Below, one piece after another: positions 10,985-22,389 of a stretch of 64,000 nt of DNA (within the stretch, counting starts at the first letter, position 1; each line of letters starts with the position of its first letter). The stretch is taken from positions 868,001-932,000 of the forward strand of contig JALPQD010000143.1 of the NCBI GenBank assembly GCA_023101885.1. Reading direction: 5' to 3'. A model generated the notes under the pieces. It made no database searches, had not been told where the DNA came from, and saw only the letters and a list, made by a program, of their open reading frames with translations. The position numbers were made by a program, and so were the translations under genes. This DNA is from Typhlomys cinereus (Eukaryota > Chordata > Mammalia > Rodentia > Platacanthomyidae).

Positions 10985-11186
10985 GGCAGCCTGGAGAGAT
11001 GGCTCCCGATGGCTGTCTTGCAAGTAGAAGGCCTGAGTTCATATCCCAGGTCCCACCTAAAGCCACCAGGCTGAAATGTTGGCAGCCTGTACTTCTGGCC
11101 TTGTGGGTAGAGCATGGGAAATCCCAGAGCAAAACAAGAAGGAGGTAGAAGCAATCTAGGATGACTGGCCTTCTGCAGGGACACAT

Positions 11187-11239
<53 letters not shown>

Positions 11240-11268
11240 TAAAATAAACAAATTTAAAAACAAAAAAA
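10985..11268 (+). mobile_element. B2-like (CA)-tailed SINE, copy 2
   Basis: It has the head CTGGAGAGATGGCTCCCGAT, B box 'gagttcatatccc', body blocks 'ctgaaatgttggcagcctgt' and 'gggaaatcccagagcaaaac', an (AC)n tail and AAATAAAC. Flanking 12-mers (10973-10984 and 11269-11280, AGAATTCAGAAT versus AGAGTTCAGAAT) are a likely target-site duplication with one mismatch. Both long minus-strand open frames here are repeat shadows. Confidence 0.85.
11189..11240. repeat. (AC)n microsatellite
   Basis: About 46 bases of uninterrupted AC ending in ATACAT, forming the tail of the SINE just upstream. Confidence 0.95.
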
Positions 11269-11280
11269 AGAGTTCAGAAT

Positions 11281-12595
11281 AGGATTTATTTTGCCATTGG
11301 CAGTAGACAATGGGGCAAATAAAGTTTAGGCTACAGCAGTATTTCTTCCCAGCAATGACAGTGTTAAATTATGAGCAAGTAGGGTCTTTACAAAAAAAAA
11401 AAAAAAATTTTTTTTAAACTTGCAGAAGTGACCACTTAATTAAGGCCATTCAAATCCCTTGATGCTTTGGATAATTCACCTGCCCCCTTTTTGACCTAAA
11501 ATAAGCCATCTAATCCAAAACATGAATTTTTTAAGGTTTTTCTTTCTGGTCAATGAACCCACAATTTGTCACTCAAGTCATTTAACGCATATATTGTCAT
11601 TAGTCACCCTAATGTAGTGCAAAGCCGCGGTTATGACAGTTAGGGTTTCTAGGTAGGCAATTTTAATGAGGAATAAATAATTTCTCCTGTTCGGCTAATA
11701 CTTTTTGGTGTAGAAAGGTAATCCAAATGTCACTTCTCTCTCCTTATGGAGGAACAAGAATAACTAGCAACATCTGCTTTGAATCTATTGCTTGGGGAAA
11801 AAAAAAAAAAAAGACTTGAGGTTCTCTCTTCTAATCTCAGTGGCCTGACTACTACCACTAAAGGAAAAAAAAAAAAAATTTTTTTTAAAAGTCTGATGAG
11901 AAAGACAAGACTGTTGTAACTGCATATGAGTGCACGCACACTGCTTAGGAACATGGAAAGACATTCAGAGGAGGAATTGGTGCATGATAAATTCTATTGC
12001 TTTTCTTTAATAAACAGCAGCACCAGGAGGCAGTCTGATGGACAAGGTTTGTTCCTTCCAGCTCTAGCTTTGTTCACTCATCTTGTGGGAACCTCGGCAG
12101 GATGCTCCTAAGTAGACAAATTTATAATCTGCCTCTATAAAGTGCCCTCAGCCACTTTTTTCCACATTGTCCTGGTGACATGGTCTCCACCTGAAAGCAA
12201 GGGCCCCGCCTGGGAACCTTGGTCCTTCATCTACTCTCACATGGACATGCATTCTAACTTGCTCAAGGTCTACCTAGTCCTATTGATCAGAAGGTTTCCT
12301 TGATTTCTCGGATTCTAGTGTTGCAGAGCTGTCTGGATCTTTATTTATTTTTACCTCTTTGGAAGCATGTGCTCAGACTTCTAGATTGGGTAAGAGAAAA
12401 ATAAACTGTTAGAAAATGAAGCAACTTACCATGATCCCCCAGGGTGCCTCTGACATCTGCTCTTTTCTGTGTTGTTTTGGTTTGGGCCATTCCTTTCTAC
12501 AAACTCAAAATGGACCAATGATTAAAACAAGTAAAAATAAGGCATTTTTAATATTTTTCTCGCTGTCTCTCTTTCTCTCTCTTCCATCTATATAT
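11281..12595. other. Apparently unique AT-rich block; possible conserved non-coding element
   Basis: About 1.3 kb without a recognised repeat apart from two A-run/T-run palindromes (11392-11415 and 11865-11886). It contains homeodomain-like AATTA/TTAATT motifs, for example 'acttaattaaggcc' at about 11437 and 'gtaatccaaatgtcacttc' at about 11718. Sequence of this sort is often conserved between mammals. Conservation itself cannot be judged from one genome. Confidence 0.25.
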
Positions 12596-12604
12596 ATACA
12601 TATA

Positions 12605-12893
12605 TGTGACTATGTATACACATGTGCCACGGTGTATGTGTGGAGGTCAGAGGACAACCTCAGGTGTTGGTTCTTGCCTTCTATCTTGTTTGAGGAAGGG
12701 TCTCTGCTGTTTTCCACTGTATATACCAGGCCAGCTTGCCTGCGAGCGTCTAGAGATTCTCTAGTCTCTATCTCCTTGTAGGACTGCTGAGATGATAAAC
12801 ACGCAGCTACTATGTCTGACTTCTGGTTCTGGAGATTTGAATTCAGGTCCTCACATTTGCACAGTAAGTACTTTATCCACCAAACCATTTCCC
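12605..12893 (-). mobile_element. B4-type SINE
   Basis: Reverse-oriented copy. Reading along the plus strand: 'gtgtggaggtcagaggacaacct', 'ggtgttggttcttgccttct', an expanded middle, 'tgaattcaggtcctcacatt' (reversed B box) and 'tactttatccaccaaaccatttcc' (reversed A box). The middle carries about 80 extra bases, including a B1-like 'ggactgctgagatgataaac' stretch. Confidence 0.65.
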
Positions 12894-13004
12894 AAACTCA
12901 AAGCTTTCTTTTAAATGCCACTTACTATAATATTCAGTTCTTCTAAGGAAGAATATATATATTGTCTACGTGTGTATATACAAGATTACCATTTGAATGT
13001 GTGC

Positions 13005-13199
13005 TCCTGTGAAGGTCCAAAGATTGCTCTACCACTTTATTGCTTTGCTCTGGAGTTTCCCAGGCTCTACCCTCCAGGACCAGAATCATAGGCCCCTGCT
13101 TTATCTCCCTGACATTTTTAAATGAGATCTGAGGATCCAAACTCAGATCCTTTTGCTTGGAGACAAGGGCTCTAACCCCTGAGCCATCTTTCTTGTTCC
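13005..13199 (-). mobile_element. B2-like (CA)-tailed SINE, copy 3
   Basis: Reverse complement of the family body. Along the plus strand: 'agattgctctaccactttat', 'gctttgctctggagtttccc', 'aggctctaccctccaggacc', 'gatccaaactcagatccttt' (reversed B box) and 'aacccctgagccatcttt' (reversed A box). The tail is degraded. Confidence 0.75.
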
Positions 13200-14364
13200 A
13201 AGCTAACTTTACTGTCCCGTCTGCAGTAAAGCCTTCCATATAAAAATTCCATCTGCAGAGTGACATAGGAGCAGACTGCAGTGCCAGCAGCTCCATGCCG
13301 AATCTTTTCTTAGGAAGCCAGGTAAGCAAAGAACTTCCTTTTTAAAGCTATCGATAGAAAGTTTTTCATAAAAACTAAGTTCAAAAGGAATTTGGGGTGA
13401 CATCAGAAGTTACTGGTTACCCCCAGAAAAGCCCATTTTATTCTCTGATCATCTATGAAGTTATGTCATGATCTTTTATTTGTATATGTCAGGTACAAAT
13501 CTCTATGATTCACTTGGGTGATGGTTCCATGGGGCTCTTCTGGGATTTAGATTCAAATAAATGAATGAACAAATAAATGATATACTTACATAAACATAAA
13601 TTAGGTATATGAATTATATTACTATATATTATAATTATATTGAGTATAACTATATATTAGTCTAAAGAAAAAACAGCATTTCTCTAGCTTCCTAAAGTTT
13701 CTCTCAACTTTTATTTATCAGTTTATGTGCTTTGTGTGTGTGTTTCAAATGATTCTTTTCTTATAAATGAAATCATATGTGCCTGTGGGTTACAAAATGA
13801 TGTCTCAAAATATGTGTTCATAGTAGATTGAGCCAATCAAGCTACTTAATATATGCTTTGCCTTGGATGCTCATAAAAGGAGAACAACAAATCCACAACT
13901 CACTAAATATGATGATCACGTGTCACAATAGCTCTGAACTATTTTTTGTGACTAGTTTCAAACCCATGACCTCTTCACATAAATAATAATGTTTTCTCCT
14001 TGCAGAAAGTTTATTGAGAAACACTTTGAAACACCAGCTATTCAGGAGTAGAGGCAGGAAGTTTGGGCAAAGGAGAAAGCAAACTGATCTAAAATTTCAG
14101 AAGAGATGTCAGTCAGTCTGATGAGAACTCTGAAATCAAGAAATTTCAAAGGTAGTCTTCAGTAGTTAAATTTCATTAACTTCCTTTAACATGGACAGAG
14201 CATCTGGAAAGAAGGCCAATAAATGGGAAAACAGACAAGAGTTTCACCTAGTTCAGCACATACATGTCCACAGTACTTCTACTCGTCACACATGAAATAT
14301 TCCTTGGGATAGGCACAGGACCATCTAGAAAGCAAACCTGAACAAATTCAAGAAGCGAGAATAA
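13200..14364. other. No gene seen; AT-rich unique DNA
   Basis: Strongly AT-rich, with a TATA/ATTA-rich patch at about 13560-13665. I recognise no repeat family and no exon. Open frames are very short. Confidence 0.4.
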
Positions 14365-15165
14365 TACAGAATGCATTTCAGGTTCATTGAAATAAAATTT
14401 GAAACCAATATCAGAGAATTACATAAATATTTGGAAATAAGCAATTAAAGAAGAAATGACAAAGAAATCAGGAAAATAGATTTTAAATATATTATTTGTT
14501 TGTGAGAGAAAGAGAGAGAGAAAATGCATACATTTAGCGGCTCCATATCTTCTATGGTAGAGGTCTCAGGACAACTTTCAGAAATCAGTCCTCTCCTTCC
14601 ACCATACAGGCTTCCAAAAACCCTATTCAGATCACTATGTTGTGAGTAGACACCTTACCCACTGAGCTATCTCACCTGGCTAGAAATTACTTTTAAACAA
14701 AGTAAAATGATAGGAAACTTATAGACCGTAGCTAATATAATGCTTAGAAGTAAGTTTGTACCTATAAATGTATTTCATGAAAAAGAAGAAATTAGAAGTA
14801 AATTTGCACCTATAAATATGTATCATAAAAAAGAAAAAACATCTCAAGTCAATAACCTAACCTTTCCCTTGAATGCATTGAGAAAATAAAAGCAAACAAA
14901 ACTTAAACCAAAAAGGCAAGAAATGAGAAACACAGTCACGAACAGTGATTAAATACAGAATGGAACACAATTTAAAGAATGAATCAAAACTGGGTACTCT
15001 GAAAGAGTCAGCAAAATTGAATCTGACCAAAATAGAAAAAAGAAGACAAAAAAGTATTTCAAAGAAATAAAAACAATTGTAAACCAGGACTCAAATAATT
15101 TTCATGAAGTAGTCAAATTTCTAGAAAATCATCAACTGACTCAAAAAAAAAAACAGACAATGAGG
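14365..15165 (+). mobile_element. L1 ORF2 remnant (reverse transcriptase-upstream region), interrupted by a SINE
   Basis: An A-rich, C-poor plus-strand sequence with the wording of L1 ORF2 between the endonuclease and reverse transcriptase domains: 'cctataaatatgtatcataa', 'catctcaagtcaataaccta', 'caaaacttaaaccaaaaagg', 'ttctagaaaatcatcaactg'. Stop codons and frameshifts make it a pseudogene. A B4-type SINE (14492-14681) splits it. A 48-bp tandem duplication (14746-14793 and 14794-14841) lies within it. Confidence 0.6.
14492..14681 (-). mobile_element. B4-type SINE inserted in L1
   Basis: Reverse-oriented B4. The GA-rich stretch comes first, then 'ggtctcaggacaactttcag', 'tcctctccttccaccatac', and 'caccttacccactgagctat' with 'ctcacctggc' (reversed A box and head). 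It is younger than the surrounding L1 remnant, since it interrupts it. Confidence 0.75.
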
Positions 15166-15890
15166 TTGTCCACTGACACTTTCTCTGGGACAGTTTAATT
15201 CAAGTGCTACTTAGTTATTTTAGAAGGCAGGTGGTGACAAAAGTCTGTTGGAGGAACAAAATGAAGAAAGAAGACATTTCCTTAGTAAATCCTCTCAACC
15301 CGACCTGAGTCCCAACTTTGGTCTTTCTTCTTTTCCAAGTGTATCTCTGCCTGGAAGGTAAGAGGTGAGGGGGGCTATTGGTTAAAAGAGGCTCTCATAG
15401 TTGGAAATAAGCATTCTTTACATTCTTTACATTTTTAAATACAGCAAGCTCTGGCAGAAGACCAAAGGAAGGGCTGCTGCCCTTTTATTGCATGGAGTAG
15501 GTATCAATTAATAATACTGAAAGCAAGAGGCTTTCCATGTCTTTTCTTAAATGTACTTTGCTGTGAGGTTAACTCCAGTCTGATGCTCTCCACCTTGTAC
15601 AGGGTGGCAGTCATTCTAGAAGAAAAAAAAAAAAAAGTGGGTTCAGAGCATCTGGAAGGGAAAAGCCCTCAAAGCAATAGGAAAGTTTGGAGATATAGCT
15701 GGAGATACTGAGGGTTCTATCCACAAAGTGTCTTCTAAAGAATCCAGGGACACACTGTCAGGATTCTCAGGGTTCTTTAAAACGACATCAAATCACCAAT
15801 CTGCAAAATCTTAAGAAAGTGCAAAGGACAAAATAACAGAGCAAGATGGTGGTTTTGGATGCAGGAAATAGAAAAGGCTAGGCATAGTTT
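15166..15890. other. No gene seen; unique DNA
   Basis: No recognised repeat beyond a 15-base A run near 15622. 'ctgcctggaaggtaagaggtg' at about 15349 resembles a splice donor, but no open frame or acceptor supports an exon. Confidence 0.4.
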
Positions 15891-15899
15891 GGTCCCAGA

Positions 15900-16560
15900 A
15901 AGTGTCTAACCTGAGGCTCACGCATACCAGATTTTGTGATAACAGAGAACTACTATTAACCAAGTCCCTATTAGGCAGTTTTGGAGCAGATATGAAGTTC
16001 TTGGAAAGTTGTCCCCCACTGGTGGGTTTACCCTAGAGGAACACACCCTGTTGATAGGGAGGAACTGATTCCAATCCTCCACAGAGATAAGGAGGTCAAC
16101 TTCCCCCAAACCTTTGCTTATGAAAGGATGTGGAGACAGTTCTCCCCAGTAGATAAGCTAAATCCATCAAAAGAAACAGCTTGACCCTGAGGTGGACACA
16201 AGATCAACTGGATTGGGCCTCAATATGAGTTAACCAGTGAGGAAAAGCCATTTCTTCTCTCCCACCCCCACCCCTCTTGCCTAAGTGTATAAATATACCT
16301 GACCCTGGCAACCATCTTTGGTGCCTACCCCTCATGGCACTCCACATCTGGAGCCCATGAGATCTTTTCCTTGTTCTTTGCCTTTCATGGATTCCATGTC
16401 TGGAGTCATGAGTTCCAGTACCTCATGGCACTCCACATCTGGAGCCTGTGAGTTCCGTTCTTTCTCTCCTCTAATAAACTCTGCCTTAATCCTCTACATG
16501 TGTTCTGTTCACCTGGGATGACTGCGCACCAGCAAATCCTACTGTTACACCAGACTCTGG
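15900..16560 (+). mobile_element. Probable solitary retroviral-type LTR (boundaries uncertain)
   Basis: The layout resembles U3-R-U5. There is a TATA-like TATAAATATA at 16288, a polyadenylation signal AATAAA at 16473, and a GT-rich segment after it ('ctacatgtgttctgttca'). Between the two signals lies a threefold tandem repeat (16330-16472). No flanking gag, pol or env sequence is seen. I could not fix TG...CA ends or a target duplication, so this could also be another promoter-bearing repeat. Confidence 0.45.
16330..16472. repeat. Threefold diverged tandem repeat
   Basis: CCTCATGGCACTCCACATCT-GGAGCC occurs at 16330-16355 and exactly again at 16421-16446. A diverged intermediate copy (CCTTTCATGGATTCCATGTC-TGGAGTC) starts at 16381. 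Unit length is about 40-51 bases. Confidence 0.9.
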
Positions 16561-17984
16561 AGTGAAAAACACAGTTACCAACTATTTCCCCAGGACTTTG
16601 GGCAACCATCATCCGCCTGACCCTCAGCCGCCCCAGGGCAGCCAATGCATATCAGCAGGCTTTCAGAGAGGGAACGCCTGCCTTGAGGGCAAAATGGAGA
16701 GATCAGTGGCCAGGAGCAGGTCAGACATTGTGGTCCAAAGCTTTGACTTCACATAGAAGGCTCTGCATTTGTCTCCCTTATCCGGCTCCTCCGCCCACAT
16801 CCTTCTACAGCAGGAAGGCTGTAATACAGAACAGACCTCGCAGAGCACAGTTGCTGCGCGAGCTAAATGAGGCACGGTAAAGGAAGAGCACAGTCAGGAC
16901 ACAGCACTTAAGTAGATGTTAAATCATTATTATCATAACAATCCCATTACACAGTGAAGATTATTTAAACAAAAATGTTTTCTCCCAGTCCTTCCTGCTC
17001 TAAATCCTCCCTTCTGGAGCACATTCAAATGTTACTCTCCCTCCCCGCCCCCCAAGCAGTCTTCATACACAGGGTGGGGAACCCTCTCCAGGAGGCAGAA
17101 AGCCAATAACTCTCATCCTGGGAGGAGGTCTCCTGCGCCCTCTTGCTTCAACCGTCCCCTCGAAGCATTTGGCCTGCAACCTCCAGTTCCGAACTGAAGA
17201 GGCGAGTCAAAGGCCATCTTGCCCCCAGTGCTAGGATTCATTGAGATGAATTGCCTGTCTCCTCTTGGTAGAAATAAGGCAAAGTGCGCTGAGTGCGCCG
17301 AGAGCACGCTGGTCTAATTAGGAAAAAGAAAGAGTGGCAAGAGGAATCGGGAGGGTAATGAGACAAAGAGTGAGAGCGATTTGGTCTTCAGGAAAAGCAT
17401 GGCGATTGCTAATCTTCATCAACTTTGGACCACACCTTTGAGAACTTTGTAACCCACTCTGTGCTAACCATATTCCCTTTCTCCTGCCCACTATATGCCG
17501 CTGGGAAGAGAGCTGGAGGTTCAGATCTTAACCTGGAGAAAGAGACCTTTACCAAGTCTGGGCAATCCACGCTCATGCAGTAAACGGTCAAGAGCTGCAC
17601 TTAAACTTTGATTCCTCATATGGACTTTGGCAAATTCCTAATGTCCCAAGAGCAAATCCTGTAAGATCCTTCTGACTTAGGATAAAACATTTATATGGGC
17701 AAATTTGAGTGCTACTTTTCTTATGGAGAGAAATGATGTATCTGTAACAGGAAAGAAGAGGAAAATATGGCAGGAAGCCGATGTAAGAAAGGAGCTCGAG
17801 TGATGCTCATATTTAATAGTCATAAAGTACTAAGAGCAACATTGCTTTTTGAATTGTACAAGGGGAAAAAATGCTCTGTTCAGAGGTGGAGGGAGGCTCA
17901 AAGTCAGTCTCCAAATCCATCCCATCCAGCACTTTTCACCACACCAATTTGCTTCCCTATTATGTTACTGCAAGCTGGGCATTC
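16561..17984. other. No gene seen; GC-richer unique block, possible regulatory element
   Basis: The stretch 17040-17340 keeps several CpGs ('gaactgaagaggcgagtcaa', 'gcgctgagtgcgccgagagc') next to TCTAATTAGG, a homeodomain-type site. No open frame is convincing. I see no repeat family. An enhancer-like element is possible but unproven. Confidence 0.25.
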
Positions 17985-18085
17985 TTATTCTGTTTCTAGC
18001 ATTTTTATGGCCTTTTTCTCACTTATAAAGTGAGGAGATTAGAATAAATCACCTCAAAGTTACTTCCCAGCTCTGTAATTTATTA
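17985..18085 (+). mobile_element. MIR3-like fragment
   Basis: 'ctcacttataaagtgaggag' followed by 'attagaataaatcacctcaa', 'agttacttcccagctctgta' and 'atttat' follows the 3' half of MIR3 (cctcatctgtaaaatg...gatgacctctaagatcccttccagctct). Old and diverged. Confidence 0.55.
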
Positions 18086-18214
18086 AAAGGAACGGCCGTC
18101 CTACAAGGCCTGAGAATAACAGGATTCTTTCAGCATTTGGAAACACCCTGTCCCTTGGCTCACAGAGGGACACAAAGCTGAGATCCATGGGGGGGCTGGT
18201 CCCGGGCTGAGAAA

Positions 18215-18400
18215 CCAGGCAAGTGTGAATTCTAATCCTGGTGCTGACATTGACTTCCTCTTAATCCTCACAGCCACTTTGTTTCTGAGTTTCCATCTAT
18301 GCAACAAGGTTAATAGGACTCATCAATCTCCCAGGAGGGTGTTCGCAGCTAGCCGGCCTTTGTAAGGCGCTAACCCTTCATTCCTGAGAGCTCGCAGCGC
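18215..18400 (+). mobile_element. MIR element
   Basis: 'gaattctaatcctggtgctg', the 'cctcttaatcctcacagcca' region, 'tgagtttccatctatgcaac' and 'gtaaggcgctaaccc' follow the MIR consensus in order. An ancient mammalian tRNA-derived SINE. Confidence 0.5.
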
Positions 18401-20599
18401 TCACATGGGGTGTGGTAAGACACAAGAGACATGAGTGCTTTAAGGCAGGTTGTTGAAAACTATATTAAAAATAGCATGAGTTCCCCCAAACCTGCTTGAT
18501 TCTCTTGACCACAAAACTTGAGTGTGTAGCTTGTTACTTGTTCAGACAGTAAAGGAAGAATATGTAGCCCAAAACCAAACCTATCAGAAGGCATACAGCA
18601 GCTGGATTCTAAAATAAAATTGGTCATTTTGGAATTTTGAAAGTCACACAAAATTCCATGCATGCACATATTCTAATTTCTCCCACACCACTATCACCAT
18701 GTTATCCTTACTACCAGAATCACAGAATGCACTGGAACATAAGTGGGTCTTTTGCTATGACCAGAACAATTATTTTTTACCTTGATGAAAGACTCTGGGG
18801 GAAAAGAATTGAATTATCTAGAAATTTCAAAATTGCTCAGAACTTAAAAAGATGGGAATAACCAACCAAAGCAGGAAAGACCAATTCTGACACTCCTTGA
18901 AATTAAGCAATCTGCCTGGCGAGCTCACCTTTCCTTGTCTCTTCTGCACACGACTTATAAAGATGTGTGTGAATATCCTCAGAAGCGTATCTGAGAATTT
19001 GCAAACATTGTCGTTGAATATGCCCCCTGGATGTACAACCTTAGATCACAGACAAGATGCTGGTCAGCCAGCGTAGGGCCTTCTGCATTTGCTCCATCTT
19101 GCACACAACGGGAAAAGGAATTTTCTGGTTTTGCTGGCTGATGAGCTCCGGAAGTCAATCACTTTTGCACAAGTCCTTTAGGAGCAGTGGGTCTCTGTTT
19201 TGTGTAGGCCTGTCATGTGTTTTCCTCCCCCTCAATGCTTAACTGAATTTCTGGCTCCATTCTTCTGGCTGTGATAAATCAAGAACTTCCTTTCCCACTC
19301 TGGACTCCATTATGACATCACAGTCACTATACAGACCCAGAGTGAAGCGAACAAAGGAATTTTTCATTTTCTCCTTCATTCAGTCAGTCTTCATTTTCTG
19401 ACACACTACGACCTTTTGACCTGTGTCCTAATGGCATGGCTCACTCAAGGGCCGAAGTTCAGCCCTAGGTTAAGTCTGTGTGTGTTTATGTGGAAGAGAT
19501 GGTCTGTTTGTGCTCACTTCCTGTTGTCTGCTGGCACAAAGCAATTGCCCTCCCAGAGCCTGGGGATCCGCCTGCTGAGTGAGCTCCTTCCGCTGAAACG
19601 TTAAAAGACGCTTGTTTTCTGTGGCCTTCCCCTCAATCATCAATCCCTTTTGTCTTTCCTGCAGCTGAGCTGATATTAGCGCAGTCTTACCTTGAGATGG
19701 TTCAGGAACTGTGTAATACTGGCTCTTCAATTTGGTAGCAACAGGTTCCCAGTTTGCATTTCCTAACATCTGTTGAGCCATGAATCCTGAAAATTGCATT
19801 AAAATGTGCTTTTGATGGAGGCTTTAAAAGGTCCAAAATTAATGAAATGCTGGAACCTAAATAACTAAAGCACTAGGTAAAAAAACAGCCAACTATGGGC
19901 AATATTGTGACTTAAATGTATACAATTTTCCCCTGGTGTTTTCTTTTATGATAGGTCTTCTCTGCCCAGCTCATGTGCCATGACCCTCCTTTGCCACTTT
20001 ACAGCATTTCCTTGCAGAGGAACATTCACCACGCTAGCATTGGTGCTAACTAGACGGACGGCTATGCAAAGGCTGAGGCATGCACACAATTATTCATTCA
20101 TGCATACGTTCGTTCATTTATCCAACCCGCCCAGCTACACATTTAATCACTCTCTCTCCCTCTTCCAGAAAACCACAAGTTCTGAAGAGTAAGCCATTTG
20201 CTCCTCTGCTTCTTAGGTAGAGGAGGACTATGGGTGGGTGAAACCTGAACCAGAAGAAAGAAGAACGTGTATCAACCGTCATAGTAAGGAAGTGTGGGAC
20301 ATGCTTACATTTCCTCTCCTATCCCTGGGCCTCTCTACACTCCCATGACACATGAGCAGGCCTCGTAGACACAGCTTAGCAGTGCTCTCCGGAATCTCAC
20401 TGTCTGATACTTACTTGACTCCTGAAGGATACCAGAGAGGAGATTTAACTTGGTGCCTTTCCAAAGAACTGATTTACTCTTCTTGCTGGCCCTTTCTTCC
20501 CCTTCCCCTCTGCGCCCCACCCCATGTCTGTAGAAGACCTTGCACTGGGCATATAATTAACTACTTGGCCTCTTCTTGACTATGGGGACAGATGATATG
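18401..20599. other. No gene seen; mostly unique DNA
   Basis: About 2.2 kb with no recognised repeat. It holds a CRE-like TATGACATCACAGTCAC at about 19311 and scattered short open frames on both strands (the longest 109 codons, 19470-19799, minus), none with a recognisable domain. Confidence 0.4.
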
Positions 20600-20699
20600 C
20601 AATACTTCCTTCCTTCTTTTCCTTAAAAAAAAAATACAGAATTCCAAGTTGTGCATGTCCCTATGTTGCTCAACCTCCTGCTCTGTCTTCCCCATATGG

Positions 20700-21320
20700 T
20701 GTAACAGATCACCGTAGCAGATCATTACGGATGGCCCCCATGTGACAAGACTGCCCTACTGAGGCAGATTAATAATCACCTTGGAGCAGTGCCATGTTCT
20801 GTTTTCCAGGGGCCAAATCCGGATGCTACTAAAAAAGACATTAAAAATAAAAAAGCACAGGCACTTAATTGTGCAGTGTAATACTTCCCAGTGCCAGCTG
20901 TTCATCAGATTATGAGATGAAACGAGAGGATTCATAATCCTCGAAATTTCATCTGAGGCTTTGTGGTCACAAAGGTACTTCTCGCCATATGGTCCATTCT
21001 TTTTGCCAAGTTCCAAGCAACCTCAAGAGCACTGGATCCCGAGGGTTAATTTCATGGTATCTGTTTACTTCCCATGATAGCAAGAGAGGAGACGCAGCAT
21101 AGTGCGTCTGTGCTTTTCATTTGTTTTCCCTCAAGAATAAGTGGTTGTCTCCCTAAATAAGTGACGCTTCTTCCCAGATGGTTAAGCTTTTCTTACAGGA
21201 AATTTCCCTTCATACAGCTGTTCACTCTTTTTAAACCGCAGTTTCCTTGCATAGAATCACTTTCATTGTCCTATTGCACTTTAATAGAACATTTATGCAA
21301 TTTTTGATATGACTTAATGT
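20700..21320. other. Unique block with homeodomain-type motifs and a hairpin; candidate conserved non-coding element
   Basis: Repeat-free, AT-rich sequence containing GATTAATAATCACC, CACTTAATTGTGCAGTG, CATTTATGCAATTT and an E-box CAGCTG (twice). A 38-base imperfect hairpin lies at 20916-20953. I infer possible enhancer function from the motif density and lack of repeats only. Confidence 0.25.
20916..20953. repeat. Imperfect inverted repeat (hairpin)
   Basis: The inner stem GAGGATT/AATCCTC has a 3-base loop (CAT). The outer stem GATGAAA/TTTCATC is separated from it by a small internal loop. It lies within the candidate element at 20.7-21.3 kb. Confidence 0.8.
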
Positions 21321-21377
21321 GTTTCTCATCTCTAACGCAAGTATCTTTGCGAAAATGCAAATATATATAACACAGTT

Positions 21378-21397
21378 TGTGTGTGTGTGTGTGTGTA
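21378..21397. repeat. (GT)n microsatellite
   Basis: About ten GT units, not attached to a recognisable SINE. Confidence 0.9.
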
Positions 21398-21716
21398 TGA
21401 TTTTTCACACCAGTATCAGCTGGAAAATAAATTTATCATATATCTGTCCTCAAATGCTTTGCTATAATTGTGTATGTAGCATAAGAGCTAAAATTGCCTC
21501 ATTCAAAATGCAAATGGTGAATTTCAGATATTTGATGAGTTGCAAACATGAAATGAGTAACATTTTAAAGGCACATAGCTATGGATTATGGGAGGGAATA
21601 TTTGATGGGGAGACACAGTGTTCAGCTGGGGAAGAGAGCATCATGTGGGTTTCATTGTGCATGTTGCCCACAAACAGAGCTGTGCAGAGGTGAAGGTGCT
21701 TTAGTCGGGGAAATAT

Positions 21717-21774
21717 AAGTAAATAAATAAATAAATGGTAAATAAGTAAATAAATGGTAAATAAGTAAATAAAA
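21717..21774. repeat. AAAT-rich tandem repeat
   Basis: AAATAAATAAATAAATGGTA is followed by two copies of an 18-base unit (AATAAGTAAATAAATGGT) and a partial third. Confidence 0.9.
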
Positions 21775-22134
21775 ATTTCAGTGAGACTAATAAAGATCAA
21801 GTATTCAAAGTCTTTGTCACCTAAAAATATCGTAAAAGTGAAAGTGGTAGGTTAAAGTGCCTGTTGAATTGATTATTCAAAAACGATGTATATCATAAGA
21901 GACTCTATTTGGTCCAAAAAGGACATAAAGAGAAGGAAAGAAGAAGGAGGTAAAGGTTTGTTTCTTAGGAAATTCTACAGTACCCTAGCTAGGATCCAGA
22001 GGTAAAGCAGATTAACTAAAAGTCATTGATTGTACGAAATGGGCAGGACTTGAAGAAAGAGGGACTCATCCCATCTAAAGTATACGTTTTAGCCAAGTGG
22101 ACTGCATCCTCATTCTGACATTTATAAAATGGAG
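21775..22134. other. No gene seen; AT-rich unique DNA
   Basis: No recognised repeat, RNA gene or exon in this interval. Confidence 0.4.
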
Positions 22135-22227
22135 GGTTTGTGATGTTACTTAACTTCTTAATGTCTGTTTCTTCACATGTAAAATGTGAATAAAGCATTT
22201 ACTCCAGAATTATTAGAACTAAAGTGT

Positions 22228-22230
<3 letters not shown>
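22135..22230 (+). mobile_element. MIR fragment
   Basis: 'gatgttacttaacttcttaa' and 'tgtctgtttcttcacatgta' followed by 'aaatgtgaataaag' match the MIR core (ttacttaacctctctgtgcctcagtttcctcatctgtaaaatg). It is followed directly by an (AC)n tract. Confidence 0.6.

Positions 22231-22274
<44 letters not shown>
22231..22274. repeat. (AC)n microsatellite
   Basis: 22 uninterrupted AC units; no SINE body precedes it. Confidence 0.95.
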
Positions 22275-22279
<5 letters not shown>

Positions 22280-22356
22280 AGAGGGAAGAAAAAAAGAGAT
22301 AAGCCTTTTTTCCTAAAATAGTTCCTGACACATGGTAAATACTGAAGAATTCGTTG

Positions 22357-22389
22357 TGGCTGCTGCAGCTGCTACTACTGCTACTACTA
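22357..22389. repeat. CTG/CTA triplet repeat
   Basis: GGCTGCTGCAGCTGCTACTA-CTGCTACTACTA, about ten mixed CTG/CTA triplets. Read on the minus strand it gives the serine run in a chance open frame. Confidence 0.85.
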
